NCBI GenBank assembly: GCA_965220095.1
Contig: OZ244805.1
Span: 2,108,001-2,172,000, forward strand
Origin: Bin87 sp965220095
GTDB taxonomy: Bacteria > Chloroflexota > Dehalococcoidia > Lucifugimonadales > UBA3495
Length of the DNA: 64,000 nucleotides
Reading direction: 5' to 3'
Below, piece by piece: positions 18,875 to 28,006 of the stretch. Within the stretch, counting starts at the first letter, position 1; the number at the start of each line of letters is the position of its first letter. The translations under genes were made by a program, and so were the position numbers. The notes under the pieces are model-generated. The model saw only the letters and a program-made list of their open reading frames with translations, made no database searches and was not told where the DNA came from.

Positions 18875-19279
18875 ATGACCTCTCCAGGTTTAGCTGGAGC
18901 TTCCTACGTTGATACCACCGCACTTTCCGCCGTCGTTTTTGGAGAAGAGCCGGCTGCCGAGTCCATCACTCGTAAACTGTCCGGTTTTAGATACCTACTG
19001 TCCGCCAACCTACTCGAGGCCGAGATGCGGGTAGCCTTTGTCGTTGAGGGACGGGAGTTCCACGATGATGCGCTGTCCAACGTCCATTGGATTATGCCCA
19101 ACCGCCGCTTGGACGCTGAAATGGGGACCGTCCTGGCGGTTGCATATTTAGAGCCTGTTCGCTTATGGCACCTTGCCACCGCGCTCTTTTTCGCCAAGCT
19201 GATCCCTAGCCTGGTCTTCATAACGCTGGACGAGCAGCAGGAAACGGTGGCAAATAGACTTGGTTTATGGATTCGATAA
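18875..19279 (+). CDS. PIN-domain toxin (VapC-like)
   Basis: A 134-residue PIN ribonuclease. The first metal-binding Asp is in YVDTTALSAVVFGE, the Glu in NLLEAEM, and a late Asp in FITLDEQQ. The usual third acidic residue of the xDAxHLA motif is replaced (PVRLWHLATAL, Asp to Arg by alignment), so activity may be weakened. Family members cut tRNA or rRNA when the antitoxin is lost. The stop codon falls at the start of a duplicated piece of the upstream hydrolase gene, suggesting that the last residues were shaped by the insertion. Confidence 0.7.
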   Translation: MTSPGLAGASYVDTTALSAVVFGEEPAAESITRKLSGFRYLLSANLLEAEMRVAFVVEGREFHDDALSNVHWIMPNRRLDAEMGTVLAVAYLEPVRLWHLATALFFAKLIPSLVFITLDEQQETVANRLGLWIR

Positions 19280-19347
19280 CTGCGCTACCATCCGGAGTTG
19301 GAAGCCACCGATAGGTTCGTGGGGCTGGTGGAGGAGTTTCTCGGGTA
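19270..19347 (+). repeat. Diverged duplicate of the hydrolase gene 3' end
   Basis: ATTCGATAACTGC...GAGTTGGAAGCCACC...TTCGTGGGGCTGGTGGAGGAG...GGGTAG matches 18550-18629 of the hydrolase (CGAAAACTGC...GAGCTGGAAGCCACG...TTCGTGGGGTTGGTGGAGGAA...GGGGTAG), including the stop codon. One base is missing early on, so it would not read through as protein. It bounds the PIN pair on its downstream side. Confidence 0.75.
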
Positions 19348-19411
19348 GGGCGAGGAAGTTTTGTAGGGATGGAGAGGATGAAGTGGATGGGGGTATGCAG
19401 AGCGTCAGTGG

Positions 19412-22336
19412 CTATTCACTCAGCGGCCGCGTCCTCTTGCCACCGTGGACGCTGGGTTCGGAGCACCATTTGAGGCGCAGCAGGTTCAAGGGTTCCAGGA
19501 TGCTTTCGGGCAGACCGAGCAGCTCGATGAGGACGCGGTGGTCCAGTTCCTTGCGGGTGTTGTCGCGGTAGGCTTCGTTAGCGGGTAGGAAAGTCAACCC
19601 GCGCATATCCTCGAAGATAGACTCGGCGGTTGCCAACTGGCCGGGTGTTAGTTGACTAATGTCCAGTGTTGGCATGGCGCGGATGGCTGATATGGGCATA
19701 CTGCCGCGTCCGGCCTGCTGGCGGCTGGATTGCCACCAGTACAGCAGCAAACCGAGCGTGCTGTTTCCCCAAAGGGTGTAGGCGATTTCGCGGGCGCGGC
19801 TGTCAAAGCGCACATTGGGCCAGGCACGTCCGCCGATAGTCTGTTGCTCGGTGAAGGCCACCGCCAGCGGTTGGGAATTGAACCGAAAGTCACGGTTATG
19901 GTGGGCGTGGCTGCGAGTATCCCATATTTGTGCGGCCCGGCCCTCGAAACCGGGCTTAACGCGACCTTCGCTGTCAGGGCTTACTAATAAACGGCTTTCC
20001 AAGGCAGCATTATGATTCCACAGCATCGCAAATGTAGGGGTATTTAAGGGTGATTTGATTAGGTCAAACGCCGCCTGTGCTCCTCTGCCAATGATGTTTT
20101 GATCCTGTATCCCAACATTGCCAATGTCGTCCAAAGTCCCTAGAGGAAATGCAAATGCGTCTTTTGCTTGCATTTGTGGCAGCCAAATGTTTCCCCTGAC
20201 TAATTGGTAAGCGGCTTGGGCTACGGAGAAATCAGCTATACCAATAGACGACCAGGGGCTATCAGAATCCAGAGAAGCATTAACTACTTCTCCTGCGAGT
20301 TCATCTCCAATGAACACTTGCTTGCCACCATAGGGGCCTGCTTCCAATCTACCGATTTCCGAATTATTGGCGATGGCCGTTATGGCGCGAGCGATTTCGG
20401 TTGCTTCCATCTCACTGTTAGGCCGGCGCAACAGAGAGACGAACAAGCCACGCCGACTTGGCGCGCCAGAGGATTCCCGGCAGATGATCATCGTCTCTGC
20501 CATTCCTGTATCAGCTGAGAACGATTGATCGTCCTGTTTAGCCGTGGCAATCGTTAATACAGTAACGTCGCTATAGCCTCGAGCAATCAATCGACGCACC
20601 TTATGCCAACTGGAACCCTGTAGTGCAGTCATGGGCAGCACGAGGGCGATAGTTCCGCTTTTCCTTACCATATGGTGGGATAGTGCCACAAACCATGATG
20701 CGATGCCCGCGTATCCGTGGGCGCATGTTCCCCGACCGTATTCTCTCGCCAACGCAGACATCTTGCTCTGTGTATCTCGGTCTGTGCTGAGGCCATGAAA
20801 ATGTTTAGCGTAATATGATTCGTCTCTCTGACCATCCCAATCGGAGTCTGGCTTGGTGAAAGGAGGGTTCATGATCACCAGGTTCTGGCTGACTGGCGGC
20901 ATGGATATTCCCAAGTCCAATTCTGCTTCACCTGTGCCGGTCAATGTGGTTGCCCGGTTCATCGGGATTAGCGGTCTAACTTCTCCGGTAGCTCCAAGCA
21001 GGTCTAGCGAACCCAATGAGATGGCGCCTCGTTCGGTCTTTCCATACTGTGTTACGACGGTTCGAGTGCCTTCGTATCGCTGGGCAGGGTAAGACGATGA
21101 CAACATGGATGCCGTCAGGTGCACGGCAGACGGCAACACATCCAACGCCGTTAAGCAGTTTTCCATCATATAGGCGTGTAATTGCTCCGGGTCACCTCCA
21201 GAAAGTTGATGGAGTTGGCACATCCGGCGGTAGGCGGCATGGATGAGCGTGCCGGTGCCACAGGCGAAGTCAGCGATGCGAAAATCCTTGACCCGTTCTG
21301 GATCGTCCCACTTCCCGTCGTCAGGGATAGCCAAATGCGCCAACAAAGTGGCAGATTCTGGCCTGGTGTAGAAAGTCGCCAGAAACTTGCGGTCTGCGAT
21401 AAGTTTCTGGAATACAGTTCCGGCAAGGTCGTGGGACTGAGAGACACCTAATGCTATCAACTTGTCGGCAGTCTCGGCCATTGTTTGCAGCATCTGTACG
21501 GCGGAACTGGGTGGGTTGATATTGCGTAGCAACTGGCCGGCGATATTGAATATAGACCAGTAATTGACGTCCAGAATCTTGGCCCATTCATGCAGCACAA
21601 TGGATTGCGTCAATATTGAGTCGTTACGCATCTGCGCCAAACTTTGGACGCCATATTGACCGGCGAGATTCTCATGGAAAACCAACGCATTCACCAGTAT
21701 CGTCGTGGCTATGCGCAGGGTTTGTTCGCTGTAATCCTGTTTAAGATACTCGGTTATCGCCTCCCTGGTATCGTCGCTGAGTTTGGCGGCTTCCCTCAGA
21801 ATGGCGGCGGCATTATTTACTCCGTCCTCCATGATTTCGGCTGCCCTTTCCACTGCATCTTGCGGTGTTGCCGCGTAACCTACAAAAGCAGCCAGGTCGC
21901 GCAATCCACCTGTGATGAACCCTCTCTGTGGAAATCTTGTGCATTCCTTTGAGTTAGCGCCGGCGTAAAGGGCATATTCCAGCGTGATGCCGGATTCAAG
22001 CAATTGATCAACATCGTCCAAACCCGCGCATTCCCGTAATACTAGCGGAGACTTGAGGGCAACGACCGCGTGGATTGTTCCCATAGCATGGGCTACTGTG
22101 GGGTTCAAAATCTCTCCGAGCCTGCCTGCGGATTGCGCTTCCAATGTGCCAGCCGAGTCAGCGTATTTGTTTTCTATCACTACGGGGTAGGCGTTAGGCT
22201 GAGTGATTAGGACATCGGGGGTTAGCGTGCTGCCCTGGAGCGTTCCTATGTTCTCCCCGCTGGCAGTCCAGCGAGGATTCAAACGCCCCAACAAAGTGGC
22301 GATACGACCGTTAAGTTGGTTTTCTATAATGGGCAT
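19412..22336 (-). CDS. Single-chain restriction-modification enzyme (N-terminal PD-(D/E)XK, N6-adenine methylase)
   Basis: A 974-residue protein with a possible nuclease core at its N-terminus (TPDVLI at 39-44, then VIENKY with Glu55-x-Lys57). A helical linker leads to a gamma-type adenine methyltransferase: motif I ADFACGTGTL at 355-364 and catalytic NPPF at 490-493. The ~450 C-terminal residues would hold the target-recognition region. This layout is that of type IIG/IIL enzymes that methylate and cut from one polypeptide. It is the last gene of a minus-strand run after an antitoxin and a Doc toxin, 16 nt behind the Doc stop. The shine-dalgarno is weak, so translation may depend on coupling. 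Confidence 0.75.
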   Translation of the reverse strand: MPIIENQLNGRIATLLGRLNPRWTASGENIGTLQGSTLTPDVLITQPNAYPVVIENKYADSAGTLEAQSAGRLGEILNPTVAHAMGTIHAVVALKSPLVLRECAGLDDVDQLLESGITLEYALYAGANSKECTRFPQRGFITGGLRDLAAFVGYAATPQDAVERAAEIMEDGVNNAAAILREAAKLSDDTREAITEYLKQDYSEQTLRIATTILVNALVFHENLAGQYGVQSLAQMRNDSILTQSIVLHEWAKILDVNYWSIFNIAGQLLRNINPPSSAVQMLQTMAETADKLIALGVSQSHDLAGTVFQKLIADRKFLATFYTRPESATLLAHLAIPDDGKWDDPERVKDFRIADFACGTGTLIHAAYRRMCQLHQLSGGDPEQLHAYMMENCLTALDVLPSAVHLTASMLSSSYPAQRYEGTRTVVTQYGKTERGAISLGSLDLLGATGEVRPLIPMNRATTLTGTGEAELDLGISMPPVSQNLVIMNPPFTKPDSDWDGQRDESYYAKHFHGLSTDRDTQSKMSALAREYGRGTCAHGYAGIASWFVALSHHMVRKSGTIALVLPMTALQGSSWHKVRRLIARGYSDVTVLTIATAKQDDQSFSADTGMAETMIICRESSGAPSRRGLFVSLLRRPNSEMEATEIARAITAIANNSEIGRLEAGPYGGKQVFIGDELAGEVVNASLDSDSPWSSIGIADFSVAQAAYQLVRGNIWLPQMQAKDAFAFPLGTLDDIGNVGIQDQNIIGRGAQAAFDLIKSPLNTPTFAMLWNHNAALESRLLVSPDSEGRVKPGFEGRAAQIWDTRSHAHHNRDFRFNSQPLAVAFTEQQTIGGRAWPNVRFDSRAREIAYTLWGNSTLGLLLYWWQSSRQQAGRGSMPISAIRAMPTLDISQLTPGQLATAESIFEDMRGLTFLPANEAYRDNTRKELDHRVLIELLGLPESILEPLNLLRLKWCSEPSVHGGKRTRPLSE

Positions 22337-22352
22337 GGTTATGCCATCCGCT

Positions 22353-22730
22353 TCATAGGGGTTTTGCTTTGTCTGCTAGCCAGTTGGAGAGTTGGGCGAA
22401 GCGGAAGGAGTTGGTATCGAACAGCTCCATGAAGTAGTCGTAGGCTTCCCGGCTGTCGCAGTCGATGAAGTGGCCGTTCATGCGTAGGAAGATTTCCGTA
22501 ACGGCAAAGGCGACCCGCTTGTTGCCATCTACGAAAGGGTGGTTCATGGCGAGGCTTTCCATGAGGGCGGCGGCTTCCTCAATGATGCCGTCGTAGTACC
22601 CGATTTGGGGGCGCATTATGGCCGACTCCAACGCGCCGGCGTCGCGCAACCCGGATTCGCCACCAAATTGGCGGATCAGGTCATCGTGTATGTCCACGGC
22701 CTCCTGGGCAGTCGGGAAGTTGCGGGTCAT
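22353..22730 (-). CDS. doc: Doc-type Fic toxin
   Basis: A 125-residue Doc (death-on-curing) protein with the signature HPFVDGNKR at residues 64-72. Upstream are the conserved IHDDLIRQFGGESGLRD and the ESAIMRPQ segment typical of Doc. Doc toxins phosphorylate EF-Tu and stop translation unless bound by an antitoxin. The motif is intact, unlike the Fic pseudogene near 14 kb. The start overlaps the antitoxin stop by 4 nt, indicating coupled translation. Confidence 0.88.
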   Translation of the reverse strand: MTRNFPTAQEAVDIHDDLIRQFGGESGLRDAGALESAIMRPQIGYYDGIIEEAAALMESLAMNHPFVDGNKRVAFAVTEIFLRMNGHFIDCDSREAYDYFMELFDTNSFRFAQLSNWLADKAKPL

Positions 22731-22954
22731 TGGGCCAATAATTCGTAGAGGTGGCGGTGTTTCTCGACGCTGGCCCGGTAGTGGGCCATTACCTCAGGGC
22801 GAACACGCTCCCGCTGGCCGGTTTGGATATACAGCCGCATGGCATCTTCCAGGACGGCTTGAAAGTAACGGCCCTGTTCGTTGGCTATTGCGCGCATCTC
22901 GGCCAGCAATTCGGGGGAAGCCTGGCTGGAAAATTTCTCACGCGGTGCGACCAT
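22727..22954 (-). CDS. Antitoxin partner of Doc
   Basis: A 75-residue protein beginning MVAPREKFSSQASPELLAEM, followed by an IANEQGRYFQAVLEDAM helix, which looks like a ribbon-helix-helix repressor, then a charged C-terminal helix (YRASVEKHRHLYELLAQ) that could neutralise the toxin. RHH-type partners are known for Doc toxins in place of classical Phd. It is the first gene of the antitoxin-toxin-restriction run and so is the likely autoregulator of all three. Confidence 0.7.
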   Translation of the reverse strand: MVAPREKFSSQASPELLAEMRAIANEQGRYFQAVLEDAMRLYIQTGQRERVRPEVMAHYRASVEKHRHLYELLAQ

Positions 22955-23041
22955 TTCAGATCCCTCGCCTAGTGTGTCGGGTCAGGCTAAGTCATTGTGA
23001 ATTGACGTGTCAAGATTGATCTTGATAGGTTGATGTTCCGG

Positions 23042-23398
23042 CTACTTCAGCGACCCCACTACCGGCACCAGCCGTTGGTTGTAGGGGTCAACGGCGAGTA
23101 AGACGCCTTCCAGGGTGTATGCGCCCAGCAGGGGGGACATTCCTGCTTCGCCGAAGATGACCCAGGTCACAGTTTCAACCCCTTCCACTCGCGCCCGCGC
23201 CTCGGCCATATCCAGCTGCACTTGCTCGCCACCAGCGTACTCAAAAGTCGCCCGCTTTGTTGGATGAATGCCCAGGCCGGCCAGGATAGCGCGGGGGATC
23301 ACCGTCGTGGTCGCGCCAGTGTCCGCCATCACTGCGACGTCTTGAAAGTGCTCGCCGCCCAAGTTGCCAATCTGGATGGTTATGCTGAACGTGCCCAT
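23042..23398 (-). CDS. Retropepsin-like aspartic protease domain protein
   Basis: A 118-residue protein; the start at 23398 has a GGAGG-type site upstream. The catalytic motif is ADTGATTTVIP (Asp26), followed by beta-strands and LLGAYTLEGVLLAVDP, matching clan AA single-domain retropepsins (dimeric). Such bacterial proteins are common in Chloroflexota and cyanobacteria, often with unknown substrates. It lies about 30 nt behind the ThDP enzyme gene and may be co-transcribed. No membrane segment is seen. Confidence 0.75.
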   Translation of the reverse strand: MGTFSITIQIGNLGGEHFQDVAVMADTGATTTVIPRAILAGLGIHPTKRATFEYAGGEQVQLDMAEARARVEGVETVTWVIFGEAGMSPLLGAYTLEGVLLAVDPYNQRLVPVVGSLK

Positions 23399-23427
23399 TC
23401 GTAGGGCCTCCTTTTCCGGTCTAATTG

Positions 23428-25095
23428 CTAGTGCGCTACGTGGCTGGGTACAAAACCGCCGTAGATTGGGTATTGGCTGCAAATGAACTCGATGTAGGAG
23501 GGTTGTCCGGCATCGTTAGCGGACAGGGCGCGGCGCAACGCGGGAATCACGTCCGACGGCTCCGTGACCCGTTCGGAGTGCAGGCCCAGTTCGCCCGCCA
23601 CGCGGGACATATCGAGGTCTTCCGGACCCAGCACCCGATGCGTGTACGGGTCATGGCCGTCGCCCCAGAACCCGGGGCCATACCCGGCGAAACCACCGTT
23701 GCTGATATGGGCCACGGTAATCCCAATGTTCTGTCGCACCGGCACTTCCAGGTTGCCCAGCATATAGCCGACGCCGGCGTCGCCGGTAACGGCCACGCTC
23801 TGCCGCTCCGGGAAGGCGAGTTTGGCCGATAAAGCCGCTGCCAGACCGAAGCCCAGCGTCGAAATGTTGCCCCAGCCCAGGAAACCGCGAGGAATCAGCG
23901 TGTCGTACACCGTGCTCAACTGGTCGCGCGTGTTGCCGGAATCGTGGGTTACGAACGAATTGTGCGGGTCCAGCACCTTCATCATGTCGCCGTACACCCG
24001 GTAAGGGTTAATAGGCGTGTCGTCGGAAACCATCACCTCCCGATACTGAGCCAGGCCGGCGTCGCGGGCGGCCTTGACTTCGGCAACCACTCCATTGGCC
24101 GGACGACCAGCGCCCAACGTGCGGCGGGACACCTCGTCGGTCAGCGCCTGCAGGGTGAATTTCGCGTCGCCGATCAGGGCGTGATGGGTCGGGTAGATGC
24201 GGTTGACGTAGAACTCATCCAGGTTGCACTGGATGATGGTCTTGTTCGGAGCGTTGGGGATGCCGTGGGTGAATCGGCCCGGCGACAGGCTGGAACCGGC
24301 GGCCAGGATGACATCGCTCTTGTGCAGGTATTCCGCCGGATGCTCGCCACGCACGCCGACGAAGAGCGGGTGGTTCTCCGGAAACGCGCCCTTGGCCTTC
24401 AGAGTGGTGATGACCGGCGTGTTGGTCAGCTCCGCGAATGCCGTCAATTCGGCAGAGGCTCCGGCGTAGATGACCCCCTCACCGGCATAGATGAGCGGGT
24501 TCTGCGCGCCCATGATGATATCGACCGCGGTGGCGACGTCGGACGGATCGGGCGCGGACTTCCAGCCCTTGGGCGGCGTGTAAGGGTCGACGGTTTCGTC
24601 GTAGATGCCGGCGGCGTTGGGCACCGCCAGCACTACCGGACCAGGCCGGCCGCTGCGCAGCATGGTGAAGGCGCGGCGCATGAACTCGGGCACGCGCTCG
24701 GGGCGGTCGATGTACCCAAACCACTTGGTAACGGTCTTCAGGCTGGTAGTTACGTCGAACAGCGTATTCTCAGTGCTGCCCGCCGGCACGCCGTCGGTGA
24801 TGCACAGCATCGGCGAATTATCCTCGAACGCTTGCGCCAGGCCGGGGTAGGAGTACTGCAAACCGGCGCCGTTCACGCCGCCCTGCACGGTGCACACGCC
24901 AATGCGCTCGCCGCCGGTGACGCGGGAAAAGGCGTCGGCCAGGGCCACGGCGTAGCGGTCGTCCCGCATCATAATCATAGGCACGCCCTCGCGTCCCAGG
25001 GCGTTATTGATGCGGCAGACGGGAAAAGTGGAAACCCACTCCACCCCCTCCTGCTTAAGAATGCGGGCAATAGCGGTGGCAACGTCGATGGACAT
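23428..25095 (-). CDS. Thiamine-diphosphate-dependent enzyme (acetolactate synthase-like)
   Basis: A 555-residue protein with the three-domain layout of the acetolactate synthase/benzoylformate decarboxylase superfamily. The N-terminal pyrimidine-binding domain has RDDRYAV where the family normally has RHEQ-A, so the Glu that activates the cofactor aligns with Asp46. The C-terminal diphosphate-binding segment (TGDAGVGYMLGN ... HISNGG, about 437-466) has GDA where GDG is usual but keeps the distal Asn. These changes suggest an unusual decarboxylase or lyase rather than true acetolactate synthase. It diverges from the GHKL cassette. Confidence 0.75.
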   Translation of the reverse strand: MSIDVATAIARILKQEGVEWVSTFPVCRINNALGREGVPMIMMRDDRYAVALADAFSRVTGGERIGVCTVQGGVNGAGLQYSYPGLAQAFEDNSPMLCITDGVPAGSTENTLFDVTTSLKTVTKWFGYIDRPERVPEFMRRAFTMLRSGRPGPVVLAVPNAAGIYDETVDPYTPPKGWKSAPDPSDVATAVDIIMGAQNPLIYAGEGVIYAGASAELTAFAELTNTPVITTLKAKGAFPENHPLFVGVRGEHPAEYLHKSDVILAAGSSLSPGRFTHGIPNAPNKTIIQCNLDEFYVNRIYPTHHALIGDAKFTLQALTDEVSRRTLGAGRPANGVVAEVKAARDAGLAQYREVMVSDDTPINPYRVYGDMMKVLDPHNSFVTHDSGNTRDQLSTVYDTLIPRGFLGWGNISTLGFGLAAALSAKLAFPERQSVAVTGDAGVGYMLGNLEVPVRQNIGITVAHISNGGFAGYGPGFWGDGHDPYTHRVLGPEDLDMSRVAGELGLHSERVTEPSDVIPALRRALSANDAGQPSYIEFICSQYPIYGGFVPSHVAH

Positions 25096-25212
25096 GGGGA
25101 TACCTCGTTGGGATGGGATTGCTGTTCAGTGCTAGGGATTGTATCATCCTGCCGTTTACGGTTGGCTTGTGGTAAGTTACCATCCGTTGATTCTATGGTG
25201 AAGGATAGAACA

Positions 25213-27129
25213 ATGCCCAAGATGACATGGCAATTCCCGCCTAACGATGCAGGGGAAATTGAGGGGCCTAACGATCCCGGTATCTCGCATTTCACAGACC
25301 ATCGGGATGTTAACCTGATTCGGGAATCCATTCAAAACTCGCTTGACGCTAGGGCCGGCAATGCGCCGGTCAGAGTGGAGTTCAATTTGTTGGACCTCCC
25401 TGCAAGGGTATTCGAGGCTGGCCAATTGAGTAATATCCTCGGCCATGCCATAAATTCACCCCACATTATTAATGATGATAAAGGGCGGCAGCAGTTCAAT
25501 AGGAGCAAGCGGCTGCTGGACTATAATCCTCAACTCACTACCCTTTGCATCAAGGACAGTAACACGACTGGAGCCCGTGATGTGGCCCGTAACGGCGGCC
25601 GCGCTCCTAGCCAATGGGAGGCGCTCACTAAAGGCTCTGGCTCCCCGGTAAAAGAGCAAAAGGATGCCGCCGGCTCTTTCGGATTGGGCAAGCACTCGGC
25701 CTTTGCCGTAACTGATCTCCGCACGGTTCTTTACTCAACCGCTTGGCGAGACACGAATGGCTTAAACCGACGATTCATTGGCAAGGCCATTTTGGTATCC
25801 CATACGGATGCATCTGGAACACAGCGGCGCCGTACCGGTTATTTGAGCGCAGAATCCTATGCGCCTCTCAAAGATAACGATGTGCCCTACACTTTCGAGC
25901 TAAGGGGGCCCGGCACAGCCATATACATTCCAGGTTACGATCTTGGCTCCAATCGAGGACGCCCAGGCTGGCAGCAGGAATGCATCGCTACCGCAATTGA
26001 CAACTATTTCCACGCCATTGTTCACGGCAACCTTGTCGTTGCGGTCGATAATAAAGAGGTTAACGCTGACAACATCAGCGAAGAGTACAACGCACTGGCA
26101 ACTGGTGAGCAGTCGCCCCGCACGGCTAACTTTATCAACGTATCTAAAATGGCGCCAATTGCCAAGAAATACTTTGCCGGCATTGGCAATGTCGCATTGC
26201 GCATCTCGGTTCACGATGACCCTAAATCGAAAGTACGGGAGATTGCGCTGGTTCGTGATTCCGGGATGATGATTACCGCCCGGCCCGCCGATATGATCTT
26301 GGGGTTGGGCCGCATACCTCCGCTTTGGCGTGGGTTCACCGCAATCATTGAGTGCATATCCGAACCCGACAAATCATCGTACATCAGGGATTCAGAGTCG
26401 CCCAAGCACGATAAGCTGTCCGTTGACTATATCGACGACCCTGAACGAAGACGGCAAGCGAGCGCCAGGTTCCAAGAGATGGGGCAATGGGTGCGGTCGC
26501 AGATTGAGTCAGTAGCTGGATTGTATGTACTGGAATCTGACGACTACGTGGACGAACTGGCCAAATTCCTGCCGATTTACGATGATAACGGCAAGCCCGG
26601 TGACCAGGATAAACCGGCCACTGTGTCCATAACTGCTCCCCGCCAATCTCGTAATGCTGGCGGAGGAGCGGGGCTGCTTATGGGAGAACATGGAGGGCGC
26701 CGGGGTGGCCGGCGAAAGGCCAAAAAAGAGGGTGGAAGCGGTGGCTCCGGAGGTAGCGGCGGAGGGCGCGGTGGTACAGGGGACGGACGCAGGTCGCCGC
26801 GGTCGGCAGTGCGAGGCATCCGGGTTCGACCTGTACCCGGGGAGACACATTGGGTTGTAGCCACGTTCGATAGCCCTGAACAACCGCTATCCGAAATCCA
26901 ACTGGTTGCTGTTGGGGAAGACGGTGCTCAACATCCGTTGCACATTCGGCAAGCGCAATCCGGCGGTACGCCAGTTGATGTCACCAATGGGAATATAAGC
27001 CGATTGCCCGATACTGGTGACGCTCGGTATCAGGTCGAAATAAACACCAACGAGCCGGTGCATGGTAAGACGTTCCGGCTGGTGGGCAGAAGCCCAGCTA
27101 ATGTACAAGAGCAGGGAGAGAGCGAATAA
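25213..27129 (+). CDS. GHKL (Hsp90-like) ATPase, first gene of a putative four-gene defence cassette
   Basis: A 638-residue protein. ATG 25213 is chosen because GAAGGA lies 7 nt upstream; the frame is open much further 5' but that part overlaps the ThDP gene antisense. The GHKL fold shows an N-box RESIQNSLDA (residues 37-46, with Glu38 and Asn42), a modified G1 box (CIKDSNTTG, Asp115) and a clear G2 box GSFGLGKHS (154-162). A middle transducer-like region follows, then a Gly/Arg/Lys-rich linker (about 495-530) and a beta-rich C-terminal domain. Hsp90-like ATPases of this sort occur in multigene phage-defence systems as sensors or switches. The stop overlaps the next start by 1 nt. Confidence 0.75.
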   Translation: MPKMTWQFPPNDAGEIEGPNDPGISHFTDHRDVNLIRESIQNSLDARAGNAPVRVEFNLLDLPARVFEAGQLSNILGHAINSPHIINDDKGRQQFNRSKRLLDYNPQLTTLCIKDSNTTGARDVARNGGRAPSQWEALTKGSGSPVKEQKDAAGSFGLGKHSAFAVTDLRTVLYSTAWRDTNGLNRRFIGKAILVSHTDASGTQRRRTGYLSAESYAPLKDNDVPYTFELRGPGTAIYIPGYDLGSNRGRPGWQQECIATAIDNYFHAIVHGNLVVAVDNKEVNADNISEEYNALATGEQSPRTANFINVSKMAPIAKKYFAGIGNVALRISVHDDPKSKVREIALVRDSGMMITARPADMILGLGRIPPLWRGFTAIIECISEPDKSSYIRDSESPKHDKLSVDYIDDPERRRQASARFQEMGQWVRSQIESVAGLYVLESDDYVDELAKFLPIYDDNGKPGDQDKPATVSITAPRQSRNAGGGAGLLMGEHGGRRGGRRKAKKEGGSGGSGGSGGGRGGTGDGRRSPRSAVRGIRVRPVPGETHWVVATFDSPEQPLSEIQLVAVGEDGAQHPLHIRQAQSGGTPVDVTNGNISRLPDTGDARYQVEINTNEPVHGKTFRLVGRSPANVQEQGESE

Positions 27130-27992
27130 TGCGATACCGTTCCAACCGCCAATACCTGCATCCGGTACTGCGGCCTGACGCTGACGATTACGGGGTGGAT
27201 GCTGCGCTTTTTGCCACCTGCGACACGCCCCAATATGACCAGTCCGATGGGATGGTGTCCATATCGGTACGGTTTGACTTGGATGAACCGACCCTCAGCC
27301 AAGCGGTTCGATCTAGCAATGCCAAGTGCGCTGCTATGGTCTATTGTGGTTCTACCCTGTATCGGGACAGGTTGGAAGCCTTGCCCAGCGAGCCTTTCAT
27401 CGCCCGAGGACGCATTCCGGTTAGCCGCCTCAAAAACGAGGTACAGGTCCATCCGGTCATATTGGCCACACGCGACTTTGTGCACTCTACCGACACGGCC
27501 CATCCCGAATATCAAGGACAGTCGGTATCAATCACCAGGCTGGCACCCCTGGCTACCGATCTGCCCTGGATTTTCGACATAGATTCCGACGCCCTCCCTG
27601 TCAGGAGCATTTTCCGTTTAGAGGAAGACAAAAGCGACCGCTTGAACGATGGTGAATTCGACGCCAATATAGATCTTGGACAGGATTACGTGGCAATACT
27701 CGCCAACAGCGATACGTTGGCTGCTTTTAACGACGTGCGTAAGGAAAACGATATGCCACTGCCTACAGTATTCACTGGCGCGGTGCTGTCGGTACTGGCT
27801 GTTGTGAAAGAGCTAGGAGACGATGCCGATGACGAAAACTGCGCGTGGTTGAGCTGCGTAAGGGCCCAACTGCGTAGCCATAACATAGATATTGAGAGAG
27901 ATACTTTGTTCTTGGCCGCTCAACGCCTGCTAAAGTCGCCTTTTCGTATTGTGCTGGCGGACTTTGTGGACGCTGATGATTCTGACGAGTAG
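27129..27992 (+). CDS. Unknown protein of the GHKL/PP-loop cassette
   Basis: A 287-residue acidic, soluble protein with no motif I can name. It starts at ATG 27129, overlapping the GHKL stop (TAATG), which implies strict coupling and probably a physical complex. The N-terminal part is beta-rich (GMVSISVRFDLDEPTLSQAV; QVHPVILATRDFV), the C-terminal third helical and very acidic (ELGDDADDENC ... DADDSDE). There are no signal peptide, membrane segments or obvious catalytic triads. It may be the substrate-recognition or scaffold subunit. Confidence 0.6.
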   Translation: MRYRSNRQYLHPVLRPDADDYGVDAALFATCDTPQYDQSDGMVSISVRFDLDEPTLSQAVRSSNAKCAAMVYCGSTLYRDRLEALPSEPFIARGRIPVSRLKNEVQVHPVILATRDFVHSTDTAHPEYQGQSVSITRLAPLATDLPWIFDIDSDALPVRSIFRLEEDKSDRLNDGEFDANIDLGQDYVAILANSDTLAAFNDVRKENDMPLPTVFTGAVLSVLAVVKELGDDADDENCAWLSCVRAQLRSHNIDIERDTLFLAAQRLLKSPFRIVLADFVDADDSDE

Positions 27993-28006
27993 GAGGTGGA
28001 CGGGTT

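Noticed and set aside
23944..25212. An open frame extending the GHKL protein by over 400 residues upstream
   Set aside because: It runs antisense through the ThDP enzyme, has low-complexity composition typical of a shadow frame, and a good ribosome-binding site precedes the internal start at 25213.
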